Assembly (NCBI GenBank): GCA_024643405.1
Contig: JAHENA010000021.1
Location: forward strand, 1-37,352
From: Flavobacteriales bacterium
GTDB lineage: Bacteria > Bacteroidota > Bacteroidia > Flavobacteriales > Flavobacteriaceae
DNA: 37,352 nt
Direction: 5' to 3'
Shown: piece by piece, positions 15,632-23,653 of the stretch
How positions within the stretch are numbered: the first letter of the stretch is position 1
Layout of the letters: each line of letters starts with the position of its first letter
Program-made: the position numbers and the translations under genes
The notes under the pieces: model-generated
Seen by the model: the letters and a program-made list of their open reading frames with translations, nothing else
Databases searched by the model: none
Told to the model about the DNA's origin: nothing

Positions 15632-16486
15632 TTAGTTTCTTAAATCATGCATTACCAACAACGGTACTTTTGAGGCATATCCAATTTCTTTTACCAATGG
15701 TTTAGTTAATATACTTCCAAAAAATGCATGTTTTTTATTTATAAAAGCAACCATATCGCTATCTCTGCTTTCTACAAAACAATTTATTGCAATAAATATG
15801 TCATTATGACTCAGCTCATGGAATGAATAATCAACATTTTCAAAAAACTCTTTTAGCAATTTTTTATTATTCTCTTGTTTTTTATTCAATTTTTCTTCTG
15901 TTTTTACATGTAGAAATTTGATTGAAGCTTTACAAATTTGAGCCAACTCAATTAAATGTTTTAATTCTCTTCTTTTTAAGTGGGTTTTAAAACTTGTTGG
16001 AAAAACTATCTCTTTAGGTAAGTAATTTTTAGCTAATTCTGGAACCACTACAGTCGGGCAATTTCTCACTTTTTCCATAACATCAATGGCAACACTACCA
16101 AACACCGCTTTTATAGATTCTGTCTCCCCTTTACTACCCATAACAATCATATCTATATCCTTTTCCTCTACTACCGTTTGAATGGCTTCAATTGTATTAT
16201 TGAATTTTGAAATGATTTCAAAATGATGTTTAGGATTTTTATCCTTTTCAAGAGTCAACTTATCCAAAATTTTTGCTAAACCATTTTCTGATTTAAGTCT
16301 GGCTGTTTCATAAAGCTCACTGCCAGGTTCAAGGCTTATTAAACTAACAATAGGATTACCAATTGCAGAAAACACGTTTAAAATGTAAAAGTTGCAGAAT
16401 TCATTTTTATACAATTCTTGTGCATAAGTTATTGCGCGCCATGCATTCTTTGAAAAATCTGTGGGTAACAGTATCCTGCGCTTCAT
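15632..16486 (-). CDS. Universal stress protein, two UspA domains (first of the operon 16486-12429)
   Basis: This 284-residue cytoplasmic protein has two tandem UspA folds (about 1-148 and 150-284). The first starts RRILLPTDFSKNAWRAI and contains the nucleotide motif G-2x-G-9x-GS as GSKG...FGS, so it should bind ATP. The second half keeps the strand pattern (EIVFPTSF, LLVMHDL) but not the nucleotide motif. UspA-type proteins promote survival in growth arrest and low oxygen. Translation starts about 12 bases after the inferred transcript start of the FNR-like promoter at 16503-16546. It is one of five such paralogues in the window. Confidence 0.92.
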   Translation of the reverse strand: MKRRILLPTDFSKNAWRAITYAQELYKNEFCNFYILNVFSAIGNPIVSLISLEPGSELYETARLKSENGLAKILDKLTLEKDKNPKHHFEIISKFNNTIEAIQTVVEEKDIDMIVMGSKGETESIKAVFGSVAIDVMEKVRNCPTVVVPELAKNYLPKEIVFPTSFKTHLKRRELKHLIELAQICKASIKFLHVKTEEKLNKKQENNKKLLKEFFENVDYSFHELSHNDIFIAINCFVESRDSDMVAFINKKHAFFGSILTKPLVKEIGYASKVPLLVMHDLRN

Positions 16487-16502
16487 TTTTATCGTTTTAA
16501 TT

Positions 16503-16546
16503 TAAATATAAAATAGTAGGCCTCTTTTAGCAATGATATTAATCAA
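16503..16546 (-). promoter_or_regulatory. FNR-like box plus -7 element for the universal stress protein/RNase operon
   Basis: In gene sense the box TTGAT-TAAT-ATCAT (16546-16533) is followed after 22 bases by TATATTTA (16510-16503). The box begins 2 bases beyond the stop codon of the preceding gene (16548), which shows how tightly the cluster is packed. The inferred start is near 16498. Confidence 0.75.
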
Positions 16547-16547
16547 C

Positions 16548-17378
16548 TCATTCTGGTATCACTAAGAATGGCACAATAGGTTGACGCCCTATCTTTTTAA
16601 TAATAGGTTCTTTTATTATATTTTCAATAAAACTATGCCTATAATTAATCATAGCTAACATATTAATATCTAACTCAGTAATAAAGTCTTTAATTTCAAT
16701 TGTTTTTTTTGCATATTCTGGCATCCAGTGAAAACTATGCTCATAATCAAAAAGATAACTTTTTAGAACCATTAAATTATACTCCTGAAGATGATTAAGT
16801 TTTTCTTCTTCGTTGATATGTACAATTCTAATTTTGGCATTATACATATCTGCTAATTGTTTTAAAGGTTCTAATTCCGCTTTACTAAAGAAGTGATTGA
16901 AATCTGTTGGGAAAGCAATTTCCTTTGGCACTACAAAGTCAAAATCCTCTGGCAAAACTAAAACAGGGCACATACTTATGTTATTAATAAGATGTACCGT
17001 ATTGGTTCCAAACAAAAATTCCTCAGTACCAGTTGCGCCTTTGGTACCCATTATAATTAGATCAATGTCATACTTAATAATGGCTTCGTCCACCGCAATA
17101 TTTAAATCTTTTGAACTTAAAATAATCTCAAATCTATGATTTGAATTAGCATCTGAACTCTCTGCCATTTCTTTCAAATCCAATAATTCTTTTAAAGCAT
17201 GATCATATATAGTATTTTCTAATTTATTTGACAAATTCGTCATGGTTGTCACACCTAAAGCGGTTGAATGTAAGAAGTGAAAGGTGCATACCTCATCTTC
17301 GTAGAGTTTTAAGGCATAAACTATGGCGCTCCAAGAATTATCTGAAAAATCTGTTGGTAATAAAATTCGCTTTTCCAT
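16548..17378 (-). CDS. Universal stress protein, two UspA domains
   Basis: The 276-residue protein has the same two-domain plan as its neighbours. The first domain begins KRILLPTDFSDNSWSAIVYAL and keeps the ATP-binding motif as GTKG...FGT followed by TVHLI. The second domain (from about residue 148, EIAFPTDFNHFF) lacks that motif. It begins 3 bases after the next upstream paralogue ends and is the last gene of the three-gene unit that starts at 19122. It probably forms homo- or hetero-dimers with its paralogues, which is known for the family but not shown here. Confidence 0.92.
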   Translation of the reverse strand: MEKRILLPTDFSDNSWSAIVYALKLYEDEVCTFHFLHSTALGVTTMTNLSNKLENTIYDHALKELLDLKEMAESSDANSNHRFEIILSSKDLNIAVDEAIIKYDIDLIIMGTKGATGTEEFLFGTNTVHLINNISMCPVLVLPEDFDFVVPKEIAFPTDFNHFFSKAELEPLKQLADMYNAKIRIVHINEEEKLNHLQEYNLMVLKSYLFDYEHSFHWMPEYAKKTIEIKDFITELDINMLAMINYRHSFIENIIKEPIIKKIGRQPIVPFLVIPE

Positions 17379-17381
17379 GAT

Positions 17382-18251
17382 TTAAGATTTTTTAATTTTA
17401 GCTGGGATTAGTAAAAAAGGAATATTTAAGTGAAATCCTATTTGGTTTACAGTGTTTTTAAAAAATAAGTTTTCAAAAAATGAATGTTTATTATTAATCA
17501 TTACCAATAAGTTAATTCGAGCCCTTAACTGAAATTCAGAGATGGCTTCAGGAACAGATTCATTAGACACACTATGAAATAGATGTGCCGTTTTCTTAAA
17601 TAATTTTTCAAGTTCCTTTTTGTTTTTTTCTTGTATTTCAGATAATTCATATCCATATGAAACATTTAAAATATTTATTCTAGATATATATAATGAGGTA
17701 ATATCAATTAAAGGCTCCAGTTGTTTTTTGGTAAATTCTATGTCATAATCTGTTGGAAACAATATTTCATGAGGAGTTTCAAATTTGAAATTTTGTGGAA
17801 TCGCAAATACTGCGCATTTGATGCTTTTAAATACATGAACCGTATTGGATCCAAATAAAACTTCTTTGGCTCCTGTAGCACCTTTTGTTCCCATAATGAC
17901 ATAATCTATAGCCTTCTCTTTTACCAATTCTTTAATTTCTGAAATTAAAGTGTTGAAAACAGATATCATTTCCAAACTATGATTTGGGTTCTTAAATTCC
18001 TTATTAATTCTATCCTTAAAATCTTTTAATAATTTTAATGAGGTTTCCCTGATAGGATCTGGCAATCCAAACTGTGTAGGACCACTAAATAGAGCCGGAC
18101 TGCCATATAAATACTCCGTTTGATAAATTACTGGCGTATAAACATTCAATAAATAAAATTTACATTTTTCATTTTTAAATAATTGTAAAGCATATACTAT
18201 GGCGTTCCAAGAATTTTCAGAAAAATCGGTAGGAAGAAGAATCTTTTTCAT
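17382..18251 (-). CDS. Universal stress protein, two UspA domains
   Basis: The 289 residues hold an N-terminal UspA domain beginning KKILLPTDFSENSWNAIVYAL with an intact G-2x-G-9x-GS motif (GTKG...FGS), then a second domain beginning about residue 150 (EILFPTDYDIEF) without it. An aromatic, proline-rich loop (YLYGSPALFSGPTQFGLPDP) enlarges the first domain compared with its paralogues. It is the middle gene of the unit, 16 bases after the first gene. The starting block PTDFSxNSWNAI is almost the same in the paralogues at 16548 and 24047, which points to recent duplication. Confidence 0.92.
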   Translation of the reverse strand: MKKILLPTDFSENSWNAIVYALQLFKNEKCKFYLLNVYTPVIYQTEYLYGSPALFSGPTQFGLPDPIRETSLKLLKDFKDRINKEFKNPNHSLEMISVFNTLISEIKELVKEKAIDYVIMGTKGATGAKEVLFGSNTVHVFKSIKCAVFAIPQNFKFETPHEILFPTDYDIEFTKKQLEPLIDITSLYISRINILNVSYGYELSEIQEKNKKELEKLFKKTAHLFHSVSNESVPEAISEFQLRARINLLVMINNKHSFFENLFFKNTVNQIGFHLNIPFLLIPAKIKKS

Positions 18252-18267
18252 GATGTTGTTTTATAAT

Positions 18268-19122
18268 TTATAATTCGTCACGTTTCATGTTTTGTAATGC
18301 TAACAACGGAATGTTCAGATTTAAGCTTAATTCGTCTATTGTAGACTGGAAAATTATATTTTCTAAAAAGGAATGTCTCGTATTAACCATGACCAACATG
18401 TCAATATTATTTTCTCTAATATATTTATAGATAGTATCAAGAATGTCTTTGCTTTTAGCCACTTTAAAATTGATGGGATTTTTACATAATGTTTCTTTTA
18501 TAAAATCTCTGTTATCTTCTTGCCTCATAGAGAGTTTATCTATTTTAGAAATATATAGCATATCAATAACAGCTCTATATGGTGAGGCCATTTCACAAAG
18601 TAATTTTAGTTCTCTGCGTTTAAATGGAATCATATAATTTGTTGGAAAAAGAATATGCCGTGGCTGCGTATATTTATAATTTTCTGGAATGGCCAAAACA
18701 GGACATTGCACATATTTTAAAACCTGAAGCGTATGACTGCCAAATGTTAAGTTTTTATCGTTAGTCTTTCCACGGGTTCCCATAGCGACTAGATCTATAT
18801 TTTCGTCATCAACAATTTTATCTGCTTCATCCAAAAGGAGACTATTAGAAGAAATAAGGTGATATTTATGTTTTGGATTTGGTGAATACTTAGTGACCTT
18901 TTTTAAGAGTTCTTGTAATTGTTCATCAGATCTCTTTATTACTGTTTCTTTAGTATGTGCTAATGTTTCTCGAGTTAATGTATGCTCTTCTGCATAAATT
19001 TCATCCTGATAAGCATGCATAAAATAAAACTCACTAACTTCATATTTAAATAAATCAACCCCGTAATGAATGGCATTCATTGCATTATTAGAAAAATCAG
19101 TGGGAATCAAAATTTTTCTCAT
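18268..19122 (-). CDS. Universal stress protein, two UspA domains (first of the operon 19122-16548)
   Basis: The protein has 284 residues if started at the ATG at 19120-19122 (MRKILIPTDFSNNAMNAI). An earlier in-frame ATG at 19152 would add ten residues, but it lies upstream of the inferred transcript start near 19135, because the -7 element TAATTTTA occupies 19140-19147; the shorter start also fits the paralogues. The first domain has the ATP motif GTRG...FGS; the second does not. The leader is about 13 bases. Confidence 0.92.
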   Translation of the reverse strand: MRKILIPTDFSNNAMNAIHYGVDLFKYEVSEFYFMHAYQDEIYAEEHTLTRETLAHTKETVIKRSDEQLQELLKKVTKYSPNPKHKYHLISSNSLLLDEADKIVDDENIDLVAMGTRGKTNDKNLTFGSHTLQVLKYVQCPVLAIPENYKYTQPRHILFPTNYMIPFKRRELKLLCEMASPYRAVIDMLYISKIDKLSMRQEDNRDFIKETLCKNPINFKVAKSKDILDTIYKYIRENNIDMLVMVNTRHSFLENIIFQSTIDELSLNLNIPLLALQNMKRDEL

Positions 19123-19139
19123 GGTTACTTTATTTTGAT

Positions 19140-19183
19140 TAAAATTAAACACATTATTAGCCTGTTACAATGATATTTATCAA
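19140..19183 (-). promoter_or_regulatory. FNR-like box plus -7 element for the three-gene universal stress operon
   Basis: In gene sense the box TTGAT-AAAT-ATCAT (19183-19170) is followed after 22 bases by TAATTTTA (19147-19140). The box lies 10 bases beyond the stop codon of the ribonucleotide reductase gene. It decides the start of the gene downstream. Confidence 0.78.
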
Positions 19184-19193
19184 GCTGAAATGA

Positions 19194-20912
19194 TTAACAG
19201 GCACTGCTATTATTTAAACTACATTTTTGGAGTACTTGATTTGTTTTACTACCATATCTATAAATGGTTATACCCTTTAATTTATATTTCCATGCACTCA
19301 TAAAAATGTTAGAAACATCTTCACTTGTTTTCTCTTCTGATAGATTTATAGTTTTAGAAACGGCATTATCTGTATACTTTTGAAAGGCGCTTTGATGCAA
19401 CAAATGATAGTGCCATGGAATATCCAAACTTGTTTTAAAAAGGTTCTTAATATTATCGGGAATGATATCAACATTCTTAATGCTTCCTGTTTTTAAAACC
19501 ATGTTTTTAACATCCGGGGTCCATAGATTTAATTGCCTTAATTTCTCAATAAAAAGTGCGTTGATTTCAGTTTGTATTTCATTTCCTAAAATTCCCACGC
19601 GGTTATATGCCAATGCGAATAAAGGTTCAATAGAATATGAAGTATTTGCAATTACAGAAATAGTTCCTGTGGGCGCAATACTATTGCAAGTGGCATTCCT
19701 CAATTTATGTTTTGGTGAAAAAATACTGTTTGGCCAATTTGGAAAAACACCTCTTTCATTAGCCAATTTCTCAGAGGCTTTATAACTTTCATTTTTAATA
19801 AACTTCATTGTTTGTTCGGCTAATACAACTGCTTCGTCAGATGCATATGGTATTCCTAAAAGGATAAGTAATTCTGCCCAACCCATAACCCCTAATCCAA
19901 TTTTTCTATTGGCCATTGTTATCCTTTTAATCTGAGGTAATAAGTAATGATTTAAAGTAATAATGTTGTCTAAAAACCGAATACCTAAATGGACTGTCTT
20001 TTCTAATTTACCCCAATCAATTGTAACTTTTTCTCCCAGTTTCACTATCATTTTTGAAAGATTAACGGAGCCCAAATTGCAACTTTCATAATTTAATAAC
20101 GGTACTTCGCCACAAGGGTTAGTACTTTCAATGCGTCCAATTTTAGGAGTTGGGTTTCCAGTGTTTATTGTATCTATAAAAATTAAACCAGGATCGCCGG
20201 TTTGCCAGGCTTCATTAACAATTAATTGCCATATTTCTTTCGCTTTTAAAACCTTAGTTATTTTATTGTTACGTGGGTTTATGAGATTCCAATTTAAATC
20301 CTGTTCCACAGCCTTCATAAAATCATCAGAGATTCCCACAGAAATATTAAAATTTTCAATGGCATCCTTACTTGATTTAGAGCTAATAAATGCCTCAATA
20401 TCAGGATGATTAATATTTAATATGCCCATATTGGCTCCTCTTCGTTTCCCACCTTGTTTCACATATTCAGTGGCAGCATCATATACTTTTATAAAAGCCA
20501 CCGGTCCTGAAGAGGTACCACTGGCAGGACTTACCAAATCATTTTTAGGCCGTAACTTTGAAAAATTAAAGCCTGTCCCGCCTCCACTTTGATGAATTAG
20601 AGCCGCATATTTTAAAGTATTAAATATTTCCTTTAAACTATCCTCAACCGGTAGAACAAAACAAGCGCTGAGTTGTCCTTGTTTGCATGCCGCATTCATT
20701 AATGTTGGAGAATTTGGTAAAAAAAGAAAACCGCTAAGAATATTATAAAACTGAAGTTCATAAAAATACTTTTGATGTTCTTCACAGCTTGCAACAAATT
20801 TTGCCACACGCTTAAAAAGTTGTTGAGGAGTTTCAATGACATGGCCTTTATTATCTTTTAAAAGATAACGTTCATTTAGAATTTGTCTGGCATTATTTGA
20901 TAAGGATAACAT
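19194..20912 (-). CDS. nrdJ: Adenosylcobalamin-dependent (class II) ribonucleotide reductase
   Basis: This 572-residue enzyme reduces ribonucleotides to deoxyribonucleotides without oxygen, using a cobalamin-generated thiyl radical. The active site is seen as NPCGE (265-269, thiyl Cys267), the redox pair Cys84 (LSACFVLP) and Cys278 (YESCNLGSVNLSK, 11 residues after Cys267), and the phosphate-binding APTGTIS. The C-terminal KCSLNNSSAC supplies a reducing cysteine pair. It is shorter than many class II enzymes and has no N-terminal ATP-cone, so overall activity control by dATP is not expected. It shares one FNR-like box with the divergent DUF2267 operon, which fits a role under low oxygen. Confidence 0.92.
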   Translation of the reverse strand: MLSLSNNARQILNERYLLKDNKGHVIETPQQLFKRVAKFVASCEEHQKYFYELQFYNILSGFLFLPNSPTLMNAACKQGQLSACFVLPVEDSLKEIFNTLKYAALIHQSGGGTGFNFSKLRPKNDLVSPASGTSSGPVAFIKVYDAATEYVKQGGKRRGANMGILNINHPDIEAFISSKSSKDAIENFNISVGISDDFMKAVEQDLNWNLINPRNNKITKVLKAKEIWQLIVNEAWQTGDPGLIFIDTINTGNPTPKIGRIESTNPCGEVPLLNYESCNLGSVNLSKMIVKLGEKVTIDWGKLEKTVHLGIRFLDNIITLNHYLLPQIKRITMANRKIGLGVMGWAELLILLGIPYASDEAVVLAEQTMKFIKNESYKASEKLANERGVFPNWPNSIFSPKHKLRNATCNSIAPTGTISVIANTSYSIEPLFALAYNRVGILGNEIQTEINALFIEKLRQLNLWTPDVKNMVLKTGSIKNVDIIPDNIKNLFKTSLDIPWHYHLLHQSAFQKYTDNAVSKTINLSEEKTSEDVSNIFMSAWKYKLKGITIYRYGSKTNQVLQKCSLNNSSAC

Positions 20913-20931
20913 AATTTAACATGCTATATAT

Positions 20932-20975
20932 CAAATATATATAGAGATTATTTTTACTGCACTGATCAATATCAT
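20932..20975 (-). promoter_or_regulatory. nrdJ promoter with the shared FNR-like box
   Basis: Read leftward, the box ATGAT-ATTG-ATCAG (20975-20962) is followed after 22 bases by a full TATATTTG element (20939-20932). The inferred start is near 20927, 15 bases before the nrdJ ATG. The same box serves the rightward promoter. Confidence 0.78.
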
Positions 20976-21005
20976 TTGGAAAAACCAATGGAGTTACCAA
21001 TTTTA
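20962..21005 (+). promoter_or_regulatory. DUF2267 operon promoter with the shared FNR-like box
   Basis: Read rightward, the box CTGAT-CAAT-ATCAT (20962-20975) is followed after 22 bases by CAATTTTA (20998-21005), one base off TAnnTTTA. A TTTG lies directly after the box. The inferred start is near 21010, 20 bases before the ATG at 21030. Confidence 0.7.
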
Positions 21006-21029
21006 TGTATTAACTAAAAACAACCTAAA

Positions 21030-21476
21030 ATGGCACTTAATTTCACACAATTTGCAAAAGAGGCAAATTCATTTTTAAAAAATTATACCAAAGAAATGAA
21101 TTTAGACAACAATACAGATAAAGCTGGACGCATACTATCTTCTATTCTACATGCATTAAGAGATGTTATTTCAACTGAAGAATCTTTAAATTTAATTTCA
21201 CAATTCCCTATGTTTTTAAAAGCTGTCTATGTCAATGGATGGACTATACAAAAAAAAGAAAAAATAAAAACTATGCCGGAATTTATTGATTTGGTAAGAA
21301 AATATGATGGAGTTACTTCAGTACACGACTTTGAATCAGACGAACTTGCTGAAAATTATATTGATACAACATTTATATTATTAAGAAAATACATCTCCTT
21401 GGGAGAATTGGAAGATATCAGAACTATCCTTCCAAAAAATTTAAAATCAATGGTATACCACAATATTATGTTTTAA
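21030..21476 (+). CDS. DUF2267 family protein
   Basis: The 148 residues match the DUF2267 pattern: an all-helical protein starting NFTQFAKEANSFLKNYT and containing DKAGRILSSILHALRDVIS, then ISQFPMFLKAVYVNGW. No catalytic motif is known for the family. In other bacteria it often accompanies universal stress proteins, phosphoribosyltransferase-like proteins and hydrolases, the same company as here. It is the first gene of a three-gene plus-strand operon with gaps of 9 and 5 bases. Confidence 0.85.
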   Translation: MALNFTQFAKEANSFLKNYTKEMNLDNNTDKAGRILSSILHALRDVISTEESLNLISQFPMFLKAVYVNGWTIQKKEKIKTMPEFIDLVRKYDGVTSVHDFESDELAENYIDTTFILLRKYISLGELEDIRTILPKNLKSMVYHNIMF

Positions 21477-21485
21477 TAAAAATTT

Positions 21486-22136
21486 ATGGAAACTAAAGTC
21501 AATTATAAGGAAATTGAAATCCCCATAGAAAAAACTCATTTGAACGGCATTTTACGCTTGAAAAAAGAAAGCAAAGGCATTATCCTATTTTCACATGGCA
21601 GCGGAAGTAGCCGATTTAGTAGTAGAAATAATTATGTCGCAAATTTTTTACTGGAAAAAGGATATTCAAGTTTACTATTTGATCTTCTTACCGTCCAAGA
21701 AGACACGATATATGAAAACCGTTTTGACATTGACCTGCTTTCAGAAAGGCTATTAAAAGCTACCATGTGGATTACAAATAATAAAGAAACAAAACATTTA
21801 AACATAGGTTATTTTGGTGCAAGTACGGGTGCCGCTTCGGCATTAAAAGCCGCAGCTGCATTAGGTAAAAATATCAAAGCCATTGTATCCAGAGGTGGCA
21901 GACCAGATCTTGCCTTCTCTGCCTTAAAAAAAATAGAAACGCCCACACTTTTGATTGTTGGAAGAAATGACGAAGTTGTAATAGAGTTAAATAAAAAAGC
22001 AAAAAGTAAAATATCTGGGATTTGTGAATTGAAAATAATAGAAGGGGCTTCCCATTTATTTGAAGAGCCAGGTAAACTAGATATAGTCGCTCAAGAAACC
22101 GTTCATTGGTTTGATGTTTATTTGAATAAAAAATAA
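21486..22136 (+). CDS. Alpha/beta hydrolase (dienelactone hydrolase-like)
   Basis: The 216-residue protein has an alpha/beta hydrolase fold. An oxyanion-type HGSGSSRFSSRNNYVA segment lies at about 37-52, the nucleophile elbow is GASTG (Ser113), the acid is Asp162 in VGRNDEVV, and the histidine is His190 in GASHLFEEPG. All three catalytic residues are thus present. The substrate is not known. It has no signal peptide. It is the middle gene of the DUF2267-hydrolase-phosphoribosyltransferase operon, a gene set that recurs in stress islands of unrelated bacteria. Confidence 0.87.
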   Translation: METKVNYKEIEIPIEKTHLNGILRLKKESKGIILFSHGSGSSRFSSRNNYVANFLLEKGYSSLLFDLLTVQEDTIYENRFDIDLLSERLLKATMWITNNKETKHLNIGYFGASTGAASALKAAAALGKNIKAIVSRGGRPDLAFSALKKIETPTLLIVGRNDEVVIELNKKAKSKISGICELKIIEGASHLFEEPGKLDIVAQETVHWFDVYLNKK

Positions 22137-22141
22137 TAATT

Positions 22142-22789
22142 ATGTTTAAAAATAGATCTGAAGCTGGATTATTACTTGCTGAAAAATTAAAAAACTACAG
22201 CAAAGTTAAGAATGTAATTGTCGTTACAATACCAAGAGGTGGTTTGCCAATAGGTTATACTATTGCAAAACAATTAGAGGTGCCTTTAGAAATTGTGCTT
22301 TCAAAAAAAATTGGGCATCCAGCAAATAAGGAATATGCCATTGGTGCTGTCACCCTTAATGACCGCATTTTAGGTATTAATTTAGATATTATTTCTGAAG
22401 ATTACTTAATGGAAGAAACAAGTAAGATTAGGCAGCTTTTAAAACTACGTCACGACAGGTATTATGGCACCAACAAAGCGCGTAGTTTGCAAAATAAAAT
22501 TGTCATATTGGTTGATGATGGAGTAGCCACAGGCCACACTATCATCTCCTGTATAAAACTCATTGAAAAGCAAAATCCTTTCAAAATAGTAGTGGCTTTG
22601 CCAGTTGGCCCTCCTTCGGTTATCAAAAAAATAGAAGACATGTCTTGCGTTAATCAAACCATCTGTTTGTTAACGCCTTCTGATTTTTATGCCGTTGGAC
22701 AATTTTACGAAGAATTCAACCAAGTTGATGATAATGAAGTTATTAAACTTTTACAAAAAGCTAATAACAATTTTGTAGAAACCGTTTGA
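22142..22789 (+). CDS. Phosphoribosyltransferase-family protein
   Basis: The 215-residue protein begins with the family's N-terminal PRGGLPIGYTIAKQL region and has the PRPP-binding loop VILVDDGVATGHTI at 121-134, with both acidic residues. A pyrophosphate-loop stretch (LSKKIGHPANKEYAIGAV) is also present. Proteins of this subgroup are annotated as phosphoribosyltransferases, but their base substrate is not established. It ends the operon. The next hairpin with a T-run on this strand is the one at 22927-22956, so the transcript may carry a long 3' tail. Confidence 0.87.
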   Translation: MFKNRSEAGLLLAEKLKNYSKVKNVIVVTIPRGGLPIGYTIAKQLEVPLEIVLSKKIGHPANKEYAIGAVTLNDRILGINLDIISEDYLMEETSKIRQLLKLRHDRYYGTNKARSLQNKIVILVDDGVATGHTIISCIKLIEKQNPFKIVVALPVGPPSVIKKIEDMSCVNQTICLLTPSDFYAVGQFYEEFNQVDDNEVIKLLQKANNNFVETV

Positions 22790-22921
22790 ATAAAATAAGC
22801 TGAAAGCATAGCACAGCCAAAAAGACCCACTAAAACTGCACAAATTTTATATAGTGGTTTCTAATTCTCAAAATATTAAAGGTTTTGACTACCACTATTA
22901 ATAAAATTTAAAAAAATCGCT

Positions 22922-22956
22922 AAAAAAAAACGGGAAAGTCATTTCTTTCCCGTTTT
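22922..22956 (-). terminator. Strong intrinsic terminator, best in the leftward direction
   Basis: A 12-base stem (AAAACGGGAAAG at 22927-22938 and CTTTCCCGTTTT at 22945-22956) with a 6-base loop. Read leftward it is followed by an uninterrupted run of nine T including the end of the stem region; read rightward only four T follow. It should mainly end a leftward transcript from 23591, and may also end the rightward phosphoribosyltransferase transcript. Confidence 0.85.
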
Positions 22957-23026
22957 CTCAGTGTATAAAAATCTGCTTTAAGTAAATAAAACAAGTATTA
23001 CAACTGATTAATAGCCTGCATTAAAA

Positions 23027-23053
23027 GAAACAGGAAGCAAAACTTCCTGTTTC
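23027..23053. repeat. Hairpin repeat copy 1
   Basis: GAAACAGGAAG, loop CAAAA, then CTTCCTGTTTC: an 11-bp perfect stem. In the leftward RNA this is the last of three copies. The stem sequence is identical in all three. Confidence 0.9.
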
Positions 23054-23207
23054 CTGTTAAAACATTTGATTTTATTTATTAACCTTTTCTAATCATTAAA
23101 ACTGTTTTTATCTCTAAATACAGATTAAATCTTCAGCTAAAAAATAGCTTCAAACGCTTCTAAACTAGATTAAGCATTTTTACAATGAAATCTCTAGTCG
23201 ATTTTAA

Positions 23208-23235
23208 GAAACAGGAAGCCAAAACTTCCTGTTTC
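23208..23235. repeat. Hairpin repeat copy 2
   Basis: Same 11-bp stem with loop CCAAAA, 181 bases from copy 1. The bases on its left and right resemble those of copies 1 and 3 in part, for example an AATAGCTTCAAACGCTT stretch matching AATAGCTTTAAACACTT before copy 3. Confidence 0.9.
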
Positions 23236-23387
23236 CTCAAAGCATTTAATGTCATCATTATAACTTTTGGTTTTCTGCGACATACTCTCATTTCTAAGAA
23301 ACACATCTGGGTTTTCAGGTTACACAATAGCTTTAAACACTTTGTTCTGGCCTCATCATTTTTCAACAACAAAACCTATTTTTTAAA

Positions 23388-23415
23388 GAAACAGGAAGCC
23401 GAAACTTCCTGTTTC
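23388..23415. repeat. Hairpin repeat copy 3
   Basis: Same 11-bp stem with loop CCGAAA, 180 bases from copy 2. In the leftward RNA this is the first copy. Confidence 0.9.
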
Positions 23416-23595
23416 AATTTAGAGTTCAATTATATTATACAATTTTATATTTGCCATTTAATCTCCCATTTATTATGAAGAATACTATTCAATTTAACTA
23501 ACCAAGAACGATATATGCAAATACATTTAACTAGACAATAGATTTGAACTCATATTTGTTTTGTAACTAAGTGAAAGAACGTATTATTTATTTTG

Positions 23596-23639
23596 CTAAG
23601 ATAGCATACAGCTTTTGAATTTGCATTGATAGATATCAA
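23596..23639 (-). promoter_or_regulatory. FNR-like box plus -7 element pointing into the gene-less repeat region
   Basis: In leftward sense the box TTGAT-ATCT-ATCAA (23639-23626) has the perfect symmetric outer arms of the E. coli FNR consensus. After 22 bases comes TATCTTAG (23603-23596), identical to the hsp20 element. The inferred start is near 23591. In the rightward direction the matching position reads GTACCACA, so the promoter is one-way. Confidence 0.7.
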
Positions 23640-23653
23640 TTTGGAAAAATAAT

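Larger units (their letters stand above)
22922..23591 (-). ncRNA. Candidate regulon-controlled non-coding RNA with three repeated hairpins
   Basis: The 860 bases between the genes at 22789 and 23654 hold no convincing coding region. A promoter of the FNR-like regulon points leftward (box 23626-23639, -7 element TATCTTAG 23596-23603), and the strong leftward terminator stands at 22922-22956. The RNA would be about 670 nt. It would contain three copies of a hairpin with an identical 11-bp stem and loops that vary only slightly. Longest open frames on this strand do not share a start or a conserved peptide among the units. The existence of the RNA is an inference from promoter, structure and terminator. 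Confidence 0.55.

Noticed and set aside
22829-22895. Repeated CCACTA/TAGTGG hexamers as an operator or hairpin
   Set aside because: The arms are six bases and far apart, which is expected by chance at this length.
23027-23415. Three regularly spaced repeats as a CRISPR array
   Set aside because: The spacers are about 152 bases and partly alike, and the repeat is a strong hairpin present in only three copies. No cas gene is present.
23160-23478. Open frames of 70 and 97 codons across the hairpin repeats on both strands
   Set aside because: They are low-complexity readings of the repeat itself, have no start context linked to a promoter, and show no shared peptide in the other repeat unit beyond the hairpin translation.
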